9,494 nt of DNA from CBDUXZ01 sp965371325 [NCBI: uncultured bacterium] (GTDB lineage: Bacteria > JAUYMQ01): positions 1 to 9,494 of the forward strand of contig CBDUXZ010000044.1 of the NCBI GenBank assembly GCA_965371325.1, given 5' to 3'. Position numbers and translations under genes: made by a program. The notes beneath the pieces were generated by a model. The model was not told the origin of the DNA, searched no databases, and saw only the letters and a list, made by a program, of their open reading frames with translations. Each line of letters opens with the position of its first letter. The first letter of the stretch is position 1. Shown here piece by piece: positions 1 to 6,066 of this stretch.

Positions 1-334
1 GATCCTGGAGAAGAGGCTCCAGCGGTCCCAGTCCGAAGGTCTCGTTCTGGACTTCGACGACGATCTGCTCGCGCTCAACCCGGTTCAGGGGAACTCCCTC
101 GGCGTCCAGGAGATCTTCGACGATAGCGCCGATCTCGTCCCTGACCCGTTCACGGTCCATCGTCTCGAGCTTCGAGAGATCGAGCTTCTCGATAAGCTGG
201 GTGTGAATTCGGGTCTTGAGGGACTGATAGAAATCCCCCTGGCCCGGAACGGACGTCATCGTGGCCGCCGAAGGGAACTCGGACATACCATGCGATTCGT
301 CAACGTCTTTCTTGCCGCGTCCGAGGATTGCCAT
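1..334 (-). CDS. cpaF: CpaF/TadA pilus assembly ATPase, N-terminal part (runs off left edge)
   Basis: This is the secretion ATPase that powers Tad/Flp pilus assembly at the inner membrane. Only the first 111 codons are present. The reading frame is open from an ATG at 334 to base 1. The visible protein starts MAILGRGKKD and has a variable N-terminal tail of about 35 residues. A charged helical region follows (KTRIHTQLIEKLDLSKLE, then DEIGAIVEDLLDAEGVPLN), and then the stretch FGLGPLEPLLQD. This last stretch is the typical entry into the CpaF/TadA N-terminal domain, usually GPLEPLL followed by D. The Walker A and B motifs would lie beyond the window. An AGGAG Shine-Dalgarno sits about 7 nt before the ATG. 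It follows cpaE by 60 bp, the usual cpaE-cpaF order. The family assignment rests on the short N-terminal motif plus operon context. Confidence 0.9.
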   Translation of the reverse strand, partial: MAILGRGKKDVDESHGMSEFPSAATMTSVPGQGDFYQSLKTRIHTQLIEKLDLSKLETMDRERVRDEIGAIVEDLLDAEGVPLNRVEREQIVVEVQNETFGLGPLEPLLQD

Positions 335-394
335 GTTGCTTCTCCTATCCCCCTTCTGAACCTTCTCCGGATCAGGCCGGAGCGAGTCGTTCCC

Positions 395-1579
395 CTATCG
401 GCGGCCAAGGAGCCTTTCGAAGATGCCCCTGCTGCTTTTTGACCCGAGTTTGAGTCCGGTAACTGCGGCGGACAGGCCGAGCAGACTTTTGTGAAGCTCT
501 GATCGTGGTGCGACCTTGTTGATCGGCTCACCTTCGTTGACCGACGCGATCGTCGTCGGGTAGTCGTTCGGAAGCTTCCAGAACACCGGGTAGTTCAGCA
601 CCTTCTCGGCTTGCTTGAGGGTAATCTCGTTGCTCTTGGCCTCGCGGTTGAAAACCAGCTTGACCTTCTCTTTACCGTAGCCAAGGCGCCGGAACATATT
701 CAGACATCTGCGCGCGTTCCGGATGGCGGGCAGATCGCTGGTGGCGACCAGGAGGATGATATCCGAGTCTTCAAAGGCCTCGATGGTCCCCTCATCGAAA
801 GTGTGACAGGTATCGATGATCACGAAATCAAACATGCCTCGCAAAATGCGAAGCACCCTTCGAATCTGATTCGGTGTGATCGCCTGCGTGTCCATGACGT
901 CCTCGGGGTGCGCCAGCACCGCTATGCCGCTGGAGTGGCGCGCCAGGCTGTCTTCGAGGAACTTGGTGTCCAGGCGCTGGATATTCTTCGTGACATCCAC
1001 GAGGGTGAAGTTCGGCTTCAGATCGAGAAAGATCGACACGTCCCCCATCTGCAGGTCGAGGTCGACGACGCAGGCTTTCTTCCCGCCCTCCTGAACGATT
1101 TCGGCCGCCATGTTGGTGGCGATGGTCGTGGAGCCACTCCCCCCCTTGCTGTTGAAGACGCTGATGATCTTTCCGGATCGGGCATGGCTTTCGAGCGTGG
1201 CCTCGGCGATACGGCTCACCTTCTCGAGCGCTCGCTCGAGATCCTCATGCGCCAGGGGAAGTGTAAGGAAGTCGCTCGCCCCGGATCGGAGCGCGCGGAT
1301 GATCAGTTCGCCTGTGTCCTTTTCGGACACGACGATGATCGCTATCTTGGGATGGGTTTCGCCCAGCCTTTGAATGAAGGAGAAGCAATTGGCCTGATCG
1401 TCCCCCAGATCGAGGAGGACGAGAGAGGGTTGGAGCTGATTGATCAGGCGGGAGCCTGTTTCCAGGGTAAGCGCCTCCCCCTCCACCGAAAGATTCGTGA
1501 AGGGCTCCAGCGCGGCCTTGATGCCATCGCGGATGCTCTGGCGCTCTCCGATAATCAACGTTTTCAACAGAAAGGTCAT
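395..1579 (-). CDS. cpaE: CpaE/TadZ pilus-localisation ATPase (pseudo-receiver plus MinD/ParA-like domain)
   Basis: This 394-residue protein is expected to act in the cytoplasm, placing the Tad pilus machine in the cell. Residues 5-120 form a response-regulator-like fold. A possible phospho-acceptor D57 lies in LVLLDLGDD, but the usual acidic pair near the N-terminus is GE (11-12), and the usual Lys before Pro is Leu in FLTLPL, so this is probably a degenerate receiver. Residues 137-375 are a MinD/ParA-like ATPase. The deviant Walker A is NSKGGSGSTT (143-152): it keeps the signature Lys145 but has Ser150 in place of the second Lys, as is common in CpaE/TadZ. Walker A' is VVDLDLQMGD (171-180) and Walker B is FVIIDT (252-257). 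The ATG at 1579 is the only plausible start, because an in-frame stop lies just upstream and the Shine-Dalgarno is weak. The gene sits 166 bp after cpaC and 60 bp before cpaF. Confidence 0.93.
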   Translation of the reverse strand: MTFLLKTLIIGERQSIRDGIKAALEPFTNLSVEGEALTLETGSRLINQLQPSLVLLDLGDDQANCFSFIQRLGETHPKIAIIVVSEKDTGELIIRALRSGASDFLTLPLAHEDLERALEKVSRIAEATLESHARSGKIISVFNSKGGSGSTTIATNMAAEIVQEGGKKACVVDLDLQMGDVSIFLDLKPNFTLVDVTKNIQRLDTKFLEDSLARHSSGIAVLAHPEDVMDTQAITPNQIRRVLRILRGMFDFVIIDTCHTFDEGTIEAFEDSDIILLVATSDLPAIRNARRCLNMFRRLGYGKEKVKLVFNREAKSNEITLKQAEKVLNYPVFWKLPNDYPTTIASVNEGEPINKVAPRSELHKSLLGLSAAVTGLKLGSKSSRGIFERLLGRR

Positions 1580-1688
1580 AGGTGCCCAGTTCGGTTTCTA
1601 TACGGCGGATGCGAGTCCCTCGCTTCTTGAAGCGCGCCCCCGACCTCTCGATCCCGCGTGGTATTCCCTCCCTGAAATAGCGCCAGAC

Positions 1689-1713
1689 AAAAAGGTTCCT
1701 GGAACTACCAGGA
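1689..1713 (-). terminator. Candidate intrinsic terminator/attenuator between cpaC and cpaE
   Basis: Read on the minus strand, TCCTGG, a 5-nt loop TAGTT and CCAGGA form a perfect 6-bp stem. It is followed after ACC by five T residues (1693-1689). It lies 33 bp past the cpaC stop and 110 bp before the cpaE start. The stem is short, so it may only attenuate read-through. The same bases allow an alternative pairing of GTTCC with GGAAC, which makes the call less certain. Confidence 0.4.
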
Positions 1714-1745
1714 CATCTTCAAGACGGGCCCAGGGGGAGATCCCG

Positions 1746-3410
1746 TCAGTTGTAATGCCCCCAGGCGCCCACGAGACCACCACGCTTGGGCTCCCTCCGG
1801 AGCGCGAGCGGGGTCTCTTCCTCGCCGGGTCCTCGACCCTCCAACCGGCCCCAGAGATAGAAATCATAATCCGTGGGCTCGACGTAACTCGCCGTCGGTA
1901 GTACCGGCACTTCTTCGGGGTCGAGCGGGCGGATCAACCTGGGAGTCACCAGCACGAGGAGCTCCGTCTCCCGCTTCTCAAATCGCGAACTCCGGAAGAG
2001 CGGCCCTATCACGGGGATGTCTCCGAACCCGGCGATATCCGAAATATTCTCCCTGATGCGGTGATCCAGCAGGCCCGCGATAGCGTACGTCTGGCCGGAA
2101 TCAAGGATGATAGACGTGCTCACGCGGCGGCTTATGAGGGCGGGGATGCGGAATCCGGAAAGAACCACGCCGTTGGCGAAATCAAGCTCGCTTACCTCGG
2201 GCCTCACCGAAAGGCTGATCTGTCCGTTCCCGAGCACCGTCGGGACGAAGTTCAGCCGCACGCCGAACTCCTTGAACTCGATCGTGATCGAGCTACCCCC
2301 GGAAGACTGTCCGCCACCACCGGCGTCCTGCACGACCGGGATCGGGAACTCGCCGCCCGCCAGGAAGGAGGCCTCCTGACCGCTCATGGCGATGAGATTC
2401 GGTTCGGCGAGAAGCTTCGCAAGCCCGTTCTCCCGAAGGAGATCGATAATGGCCGAAAAGCTCATCGAACTGCCCGAGTGAAGAACGCGGGCTTCCGGCG
2501 TTCCCGATACCGTATCGACCGCACTGACCACGCCCGGGCCCGGGATGGGCAGGCTCGACGCGCCGGGGGTCACCAAGCCGCCCACGAACGTTGAAACGGC
2601 CGTGTTGCCGTGCTTGTCAATGACATCGAAGTTGACGCCGATCTCTTTCAGCACCACCGTGCTGATTTCGGCGATCTGCACCTGCAGGAGAACCTGCGGC
2701 GTCTCGGCAACTGTCATGAGGTTGATGATGTCCGGAACGAGTCCTGCGTCGGGAACCTGCTGGCCGGGCTCGCGGCCGCGATCCCCGGGGGTCCTCGACC
2801 GGCCGCCGCTCACGCGCGTAGACGATTGAGAGACCGTGTCACTCGTTTCCTCGGAGCTAAAGCTCTGCTGCTCTTCGGTGAGCCGTTCGGGCTTCTCGAC
2901 ATCCTCATGGATACGGTGAACGCTCACCTCTCTCAAATTCGCGAAGGGGCGCGCGATATCGACGGCCGTCTCCATGGCGTAGCGAGTTGACACCTCGCCC
3001 TCCATGATGATCGTTCCAAGATTCGAGCGGACCAGAATGTCTCTTTCGTCAGGCAGGAGGCGCTTGAGCTGCGAGCGAAGTGGGCGCACATCGACGCCCA
3101 CCATGATCGAAAAGTTGTCGGTGCCGCCCTCCACGTAATCGACGAGGACGTTGGTCACGCCGTACTCGAGTCCCAGCAGGCGAACCTTCTCCGACGTAAT
3201 GACCTGCGCGGTCATGATCCCGGGATCGCCCACGGTCACCCGCTCAATCTCGGCCTGAAGGTAGAGCGTGAAGTATTGACCCTTCGTCAGGCTGAGCGTC
3301 TGCGCGGCCCCGGCCACACCGGCCAGCCCGACCAAACCGGCCAGCGCCACGGCGACGGCGGCGAAACGGAGTGTCATGACGGCTCCACGCCTTCCAAGTC
3401 GTCCTTTCAT
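1746..3410 (-). CDS. cpaC: CpaC/RcpA outer-membrane secretin of the Tad pilus
   Basis: This 554-residue protein should form the outer-membrane channel through which the Flp pilus passes. It has a Sec signal peptide: basic residues, a hydrophobic core at about 14-34, and likely cleavage after AGA near residue 36. Next come an N-terminal secretin/pilus domain (about 37-105), a BON-like domain (about 107-167), and a polar Ser/Glu/Arg/Gly-rich linker (about 168-220). The secretin core is at about 225-495. Core signatures are AKLLAEPNLIAMSGQEASF (331-349) with AGGEFPIPV next to it, a Gly/Ser-rich gate loop (363-374), VRPEVSELD (402-410), GQTYAIAGLL (439-448) and PVIGPLFRS (466-474). The C-terminal tail (about 500-554) is acidic then basic. 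The ATG at 3410 has GGAGG 7 nt upstream. ATG 3377 (residue 12) is a possible alternative that also keeps the signal peptide. No lipobox is seen. Confidence 0.95.
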   Translation of the reverse strand: MKGRLGRRGAVMTLRFAAVAVALAGLVGLAGVAGAAQTLSLTKGQYFTLYLQAEIERVTVGDPGIMTAQVITSEKVRLLGLEYGVTNVLVDYVEGGTDNFSIMVGVDVRPLRSQLKRLLPDERDILVRSNLGTIIMEGEVSTRYAMETAVDIARPFANLREVSVHRIHEDVEKPERLTEEQQSFSSEETSDTVSQSSTRVSGGRSRTPGDRGREPGQQVPDAGLVPDIINLMTVAETPQVLLQVQIAEISTVVLKEIGVNFDVIDKHGNTAVSTFVGGLVTPGASSLPIPGPGVVSAVDTVSGTPEARVLHSGSSMSFSAIIDLLRENGLAKLLAEPNLIAMSGQEASFLAGGEFPIPVVQDAGGGGQSSGGSSITIEFKEFGVRLNFVPTVLGNGQISLSVRPEVSELDFANGVVLSGFRIPALISRRVSTSIILDSGQTYAIAGLLDHRIRENISDIAGFGDIPVIGPLFRSSRFEKRETELLVLVTPRLIRPLDPEEVPVLPTASYVEPTDYDFYLWGRLEGRGPGEEETPLALRREPKRGGLVGAWGHYN

Positions 3411-3513
3411 GCGCCTTCCTCCCCCTTGAAGGCCTGGCTCTACTATCCCTGTCGGAGGGACCCAGGAGAGGGCCTCCCCGGGGAAGAAGCCAGTTACCTT
3501 AGAAAAGCTCGCG
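3411..3513 (-). other. cpaB-cpaC spacer with the cpaC Shine-Dalgarno
   Basis: This is a 103-bp noncoding gap in the operon. It ends with a strong GGAGG (3418-3422), 7 nt before the cpaC ATG. It also contains a C/G-rich imperfect dyad around 3465-3482 (GGGGAGG facing CCTCTCC on the minus strand), with almost no loop and no T-run. I see no promoter or gene in it. Confidence 0.5.
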
Positions 3514-4308
3514 TCAGTAGCTCTGCTGGGTCACTTCGCTGCCGAGAACCACCTCGATGCCTCGGCCACCCGAAGAGACCTGCCTTCCGACCAGCAGGAA
3601 GTTCGTGTCCGTCCCGGGCGTTGCCACCTCCTCCTGATCCATCCGGTTGCGCAGGGCGAGCCGGAGCTCCCCCTCGTTCTGTGCGTGGGAAACCATCTCC
3701 GCCTGGTCGGGCAGCAGTTCCAGGGTTACCGCGGTCACCGTCACGGGCTTGTTTTCGCGATCACGCTGGAGATAGGGACCGGCGGCCAGAACTCTCACGT
3801 TCTGAAGGATCATCCGCGTCTCGGGCTCATCGTTATCGCCCCTTTTGCGGCGGATCGTCGTGAGAACGTCGACGTAGGTTCCCGGAACGATGAAGCCGGC
3901 GACCCCGACCACCTCGTTCACCTTTACCGTAATGGCGCGGTACCCCTCCTTGATCAGTCCAGGGAGACCGCCACCGACGCCCACGGCTGTGAGGCGTCCT
4001 TCACGGATGATTTCGCCCCGCGCGATCGCGGCCGCGGCGCCGCGGCCCACAACCGCCTTGGGATCGGTCAGCGCGCCTTCGGGCACAATCGATCGGGGAA
4101 CCGCCTCGACACGCACGTCACCTGCGGTCAATGTGGATGCCATCGCGATGTCCTGTTTCGCCACGACAACGGTCACGGCCTCACTCTCAACGATTGCGCC
4201 GCCGCCGCCCGCCGTTGCCTGTTCGATGTAACGCTTGGCAACCACGGCGGCCAGGAATCCCAGCACAAGGGCGATGATTACAAAGAGTATGGTGATGTTC
4301 CGACTCAA
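3514..4308 (-). CDS. cpaB: CpaB/RcpC Tad pilus assembly protein (SAF domain)
   Basis: This protein of 264 residues is an inner-membrane-anchored periplasmic protein that works with the CpaC secretin in Tad pilus assembly. It starts MSRNITILF, with one transmembrane segment at about residues 5-25 (IIALVLGFLAAVVAKRYI). An SAF-type domain follows: VTVVVAKQDIAMASTLTAGDV, then AVPRSIVPEGAL, VVGRGAAAAIARGEII, and the RcpC-like part with YRAITVKVNEVVGVAGFIVPG, YVDVL and TLELLPDQAEMVSHAQNEGELRLALR, all typical of CpaB. I chose the TTG start at 4308 because GGAGG lies exactly 7 nt upstream, the same layout as cpaC. A longer in-frame version from GTG 4350 adds 14 Gly/Arg-rich residues but has no Shine-Dalgarno. 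It is 103 bp upstream of cpaC and 329 bp downstream of the prepilin peptidase. Confidence 0.93.
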   Translation of the reverse strand: MSRNITILFVIIALVLGFLAAVVAKRYIEQATAGGGGAIVESEAVTVVVAKQDIAMASTLTAGDVRVEAVPRSIVPEGALTDPKAVVGRGAAAAIARGEIIREGRLTAVGVGGGLPGLIKEGYRAITVKVNEVVGVAGFIVPGTYVDVLTTIRRKRGDNDEPETRMILQNVRVLAAGPYLQRDRENKPVTVTAVTLELLPDQAEMVSHAQNEGELRLALRNRMDQEEVATPGTDTNFLLVGRQVSSGGRGIEVVLGSEVTQQSY

Positions 4309-4320
4309 GGCCCTTCCTCC
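4309..4320 (-). promoter_or_regulatory. Shine-Dalgarno that decides the cpaB TTG start
   Basis: On the minus strand GGAGG (4316-4320) and a 7-nt spacer precede TTG at 4308. The cpaC leader has the same GGAGGAAGG core and the same spacing before its ATG. The competing GTG at 4350 has no purine-rich site in the 15 nt before it. Confidence 0.75.
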
Positions 4321-4478
4321 ACCGCCTCTCTTCCCGACGAACGCACTCACACAATCACGCCGGTCGGGAATGTAGGCTCAGTGTAAAACGTCTTACCGAC
4401 ACGCCGGCGGGCACCAGGGGGCTCCTCTTCAGCCAGATCGGGAGGAGCATTCATCCTCGATACGCCAAGCGCCATGCC

Positions 4479-4505
4479 AAAGGCCTCACCACAACGCCGG
4501 CCTTT
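4479..4505 (-). repeat. Perfect 7-bp inverted repeat, possible attenuator hairpin
   Basis: On the minus strand AAAGGCC, a 13-nt loop and GGCCTTT form a perfect stem. The trailing TTT is part of the stem and no longer T-run follows. It lies between the pilin/peptidase genes and cpaB, a place where partial termination would separate abundant pilin mRNA from machinery mRNA. The role is inferred. Confidence 0.35.
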
Positions 4506-4637
4506 ACACCTATCGGTCGTAAAGCTCCGAAGCTTCACAACGAAGCCCTACGGTCACGAAGTACATCCCACGGTCCTCGTCGCCCTTTATACCGATATAC
4601 CGAGCCGGGCCGTCCACGGGGAGGATCTCCCTCTCTA

Positions 4638-5135
4638 TCAGGCCCCCAGGAGAGGGTGAGCCAGGGCCAAAGCCGTTCCGCCCGCAATGGCAAACCCATA
4701 GGGGACCCGTTTTCCACGCAGTCCCCGAAGGCCGCCTTGCCACCCCTTCCCACGGGATTTGACCGTCACCCACAGGAGGACCCAGACGCCTCCGACAGCC
4801 GTCGCGTAGATAAACGCGCTGAGTCCTACCTCAAAACCAACGAGGGCCCCCACCGCACCCAGCAGCTTGGCATCGCCTGCGCCAAGCCAAGCCTGGGAGA
4901 ACAGCAGGAATCCGATTCCCAGCAGGGGGAAAAGCCCTCCAAGTGAAAAGAGAAACCCTCTTGCATCCGGGCCCAGACCCATGTGGTACGCCAGGCCCAC
5001 GAGCATTGCCAGAAACGTCAAGCCGTTGGGAATGCGGTAGCGGTAAGCGTCCCAGAGGGCGCCTACCGCTACCGTCGATCCCGTCAGCCCGAGCAGTGCG
5101 CTGTGAAACCCGGAACTACCCATTGCGGCTTCCAT
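4638..5135 (-). CDS. cpaA: Prepilin peptidase, A24 family (CpaA/TadV type)
   Basis: This integral inner-membrane aspartic protease is expected to cut the leader peptides of the two Flp pilins encoded just upstream. At 165 residues it matches the short CpaA/TadV class, which lacks the N-terminal methyltransferase domain of PilD. Both catalytic aspartates are visible: D29 in DAYRYRIPN and D88 in the GxGD motif GAGDAKLLG (85-93). The C-terminal PYGFAIAGGT (145-154) is the usual A24 ending. Hydrophobic segments lie at about 13-28, 38-53, 62-82, 91-125 and 147-163. The start is uncertain between ATG 5135 and ATG 5123 (residue 5). Neither has a strong Shine-Dalgarno, though GGAA precedes the second. 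It lies 33 bp after the second pilin gene, consistent with co-transcription. Confidence 0.93.
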   Translation of the reverse strand: MEAAMGSSGFHSALLGLTGSTVAVGALWDAYRYRIPNGLTFLAMLVGLAYHMGLGPDARGFLFSLGGLFPLLGIGFLLFSQAWLGAGDAKLLGAVGALVGFEVGLSAFIYATAVGGVWVLLWVTVKSRGKGWQGGLRGLRGKRVPYGFAIAGGTALALAHPLLGA

Positions 5136-5168
5136 CAGGAAGGCAGCGGGTTACGCAGGAAACGGAAA

Positions 5169-5342
5169 TTACCCGCCCGCGCTGCTGACAGCCTCTTCGA
5201 TCGTGTCAAAGGTGTCAGAGATGGAGCCACCGAGAATCTCGAGGCTCGTGATAATCGCCACGGCGATGAGAGCCGCAATCAGCGCGTACTCAATCGCCGT
5301 AACACCGTCGTCCTCTCGAATGAAGCGCTTTACCAAGTTCAT
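5169..5342 (-). CDS. flp: Flp/Fap type IVb pilin (second pilin of the operon)
   Basis: This 57-residue major or minor pilin subunit of the Tad pilus begins MNLVKRFIREDDG. The class IVb cleavage site is G13 followed by VTAIEY, so the mature protein starts at V14 with Glu at position +5 and Tyr at +6, as Flp pilins require. A hydrophobic helix follows (YALIAALIAVAIITSLEIL), then a short C-terminal tail (ISDTFDTIEEAVSSAGG). AAGGAG lies 4-5 nt before the ATG. It is preceded by a 130-bp spacer after the first pilin gene and followed by the prepilin peptidase gene 33 bp away. The leader is basic, as is usual for Flp. Function is clear from the motif; which of the two pilins dominates in the filament is not. 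Confidence 0.93.
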   Translation of the reverse strand: MNLVKRFIREDDGVTAIEYALIAALIAVAIITSLEILGGSISDTFDTIEEAVSSAGG

Positions 5343-5472
5343 GATACTCCTTTCAGCTGCGCTGCGGCGTACCCGGGGGGGGCTGCCGCCCAGTGGCCCA
5401 CCGTATCAGGAGAACCCCTTCGGGTTGATCCCGATCGGCGGACCGTCACCTACATCAAACGACCGAGGCTTC
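5343..5472 (-). other. Spacer between the two pilin genes with hairpin and C8 tract
   Basis: This 130-bp noncoding gap contains a run of eight C on the minus strand (5375-5382), 32 nt before the downstream ATG. It also has a small hairpin (5413-5426) with stem AACCC/GGGTT and loop GAAG, flanked by ATCA and TGAT. GGGC-GGCA-GCCC (5381-5392) is a further short dyad. No -24/-12 promoter is present, so the second pilin probably depends on the first promoter. Confidence 0.45.
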
Positions 5473-5652
5473 TCAGTCGCCGGCTGACGCAAACCCTTCC
5501 TGGACCGCCGAGAAGAAGCCGTCCAGAGTCACTCCGATATTGGTGAGGGCCACAATGATGACAATCGCGATGAGCAGGCCAATCAGACCGTACTCTATGC
5601 TCGTGACGCCATCTTCCCGCTTCCAGCAAGGAACCGGGCGATGATCGCTCAT
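5473..5652 (-). CDS. flp: Flp/Fap type IVb pilin (first gene of the tad operon)
   Basis: This 59-residue Tad pilus subunit begins MSDHRPVPCWKREDG and is cut after G15 before VTSIEY, giving Glu +5 and Tyr +6 in the mature pilin. The hydrophobic helix is YGLIGLLIAIVIIVALTNIGV (21-41), and the tail is TLDGFFSAVQEGFASAGD. The leader contains a Cys and a Trp (C9, W10), unlike the simple basic leader of its neighbour. AGGAGG lies 6 nt before the ATG, one of the best ribosome binding sites in the window. It is the promoter-proximal gene, with a likely 5' UTR of about 38 nt from the sigma-54 promoter, as expected for an abundant structural protein. The two pilins share the cleavage region but differ in the tail, so they look like diverged paralogues. 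Confidence 0.93.
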   Translation of the reverse strand: MSDHRPVPCWKREDGVTSIEYGLIGLLIAIVIIVALTNIGVTLDGFFSAVQEGFASAGD

Positions 5653-5700
5653 ACTAGCCCTCCTGTCCGGAAAAGAGATCCGTCAGCGCTTCCGAGAGAG

Positions 5701-5717
5701 TGCAAGCCGGGTGCCAA
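5701..5717 (-). promoter_or_regulatory. Sigma-54 (-24/-12) promoter of the tad operon
   Basis: The minus strand reads TTGGCACCCGGCTTGCA, matching the sigma-54 consensus TGGCAC-N5-TTGCA exactly. The GG and GC elements are 10 bp apart, as required. The predicted start of transcription is near 5690, about 38 nt before the first pilin ATG. Transcription from such a promoter requires an ATP-dependent activator bound upstream. Confidence 0.85.
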
Positions 5718-5759
5718 CCTCAATGCCGGGGGGATGACAATTCTTGAACCCTTAATTCC

Positions 5760-5773
5760 CTGAGGATTTTCAG
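5760..5773. promoter_or_regulatory. Candidate upstream activator element, proximal copy
   Basis: The plus strand reads CTGAGGATTTTCAG, an imperfect dyad centred about 77 bp upstream of the predicted sigma-54 start. Thirteen bases of it match the element at 5893-5905 at ten positions. The spacing suits an enhancer-binding protein, but no activator is known. Confidence 0.3.
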
Positions 5774-5778
5774 CCCCC

Positions 5779-5795
5779 GTGCCGAATAATGGCAC
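5779..5795 (+). repeat. Short inverted repeat GTGCC/GGCAC
   Basis: This is a perfect 5-bp stem with a 7-nt loop, followed on the plus strand by CTTTT. It could be a weak plus-strand terminator, but no plus-strand gene ends nearby. It could also be a protein-binding dyad in front of the tad promoter. Confidence 0.25.
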
Positions 5796-5815
5796 CTTTT
5801 ACCTGGGGCAGGCCG

Positions 5816-5845
5816 CAAAAAGACGGAAGCCGGCTACTCTTTTTG
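5816..5845. repeat. A/T-rich 8-bp inverted repeat
   Basis: CAAAAAGA (5816-5823) and TCTTTTTG (5838-5845) are perfect inverted copies around a 14-nt centre that contains the palindrome AGCCGGCT. The T-tracts could help stop minus-strand transcripts from the TIGR04073-like gene, although the central GC stem is weak. Confidence 0.35.
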
Positions 5846-5889
5846 TCCCCTTCCTCCCACATCGTCCCGATTCCGAGCAAAAATCGAAA

Positions 5890-5905
5890 CTGTCAGGAAA
5901 TTCAG
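5890..5905. promoter_or_regulatory. Candidate upstream activator element, distal copy
   Basis: The plus strand reads CTGTCAGGAAATTCAG, centred about 208 bp upstream of the predicted sigma-54 start. It resembles the proximal element at 5760-5773. Treat the pair as a hypothesis only. Confidence 0.25.
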
Positions 5906-6066
5906 AAAGTTATGGGCAAAAAGGGCAAGCCGTTCCTCGTACTGCCATGTTACCGGGATTGTTACTATCCGTCTGTGCGCGCGAAACAGGATCAGCACCA
6001 GGGGGGCGTCCCAACGAACCGGTCAATCCGCCTTCAAAAGCCCGGGGGACCACCGAGAGCCGGTCA

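Larger units (their letters stand above)
4309..4637 (-). other. 329-bp spacer inside the tad operon, no recognised gene
   Basis: No known family can be read between the prepilin peptidase stop and the cpaB TTG. The spacer holds a tandem 8-bp repeat TATACCGA (4588-4595 and 4596-4603), a 7-bp perfect inverted repeat (4479-4485 with 4499-4505), and two small open frames on the operon strand. One runs from GTG 4617 to the stop at 4510 (35 residues, ...GMYFVTVGLRCEASELYDR). The other ends at 4347, overlapping the upstream GTG of cpaB in a GTGA arrangement. Neither resembles a protein I know. The spacer may carry attenuation signals or a decayed gene. Confidence 0.5.
5718..6066. other. Noncoding region upstream of the tad promoter, with repeats
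   Basis: This 349-bp stretch shows no convincing gene on either strand. It contains two related elements that may be activator sites (5760-5773 and 5890-5905), a 5-bp hairpin GTGCC/GGCAC (5779-5795) followed on the plus strand by CTTTT, and an 8-bp A/T-rich inverted repeat CAAAAAGA/TCTTTTTG (5816-5845). It is also the 3' flank of the TIGR04073-like gene, so some of these may be termination signals. Confidence 0.55.

Noticed and set aside
611-1630. 339-codon plus-strand open frame
   Set aside because: It lies antisense to cpaE, whose frame has clear CpaE motifs. The antisense translation is rich in charged residues, has no recognisable domain, and is expected in GC-rich DNA.
2061-2594. 177-codon plus-strand open frame
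   Set aside because: It is antisense to the cpaC secretin core and has no domain or Shine-Dalgarno.
4865-4885. Plus-strand TTGGCAT...TGC resembling a -24/-12 promoter
   Set aside because: It lies inside the prepilin peptidase gene, points away from any plus-strand gene and has imperfect -12 and spacing.
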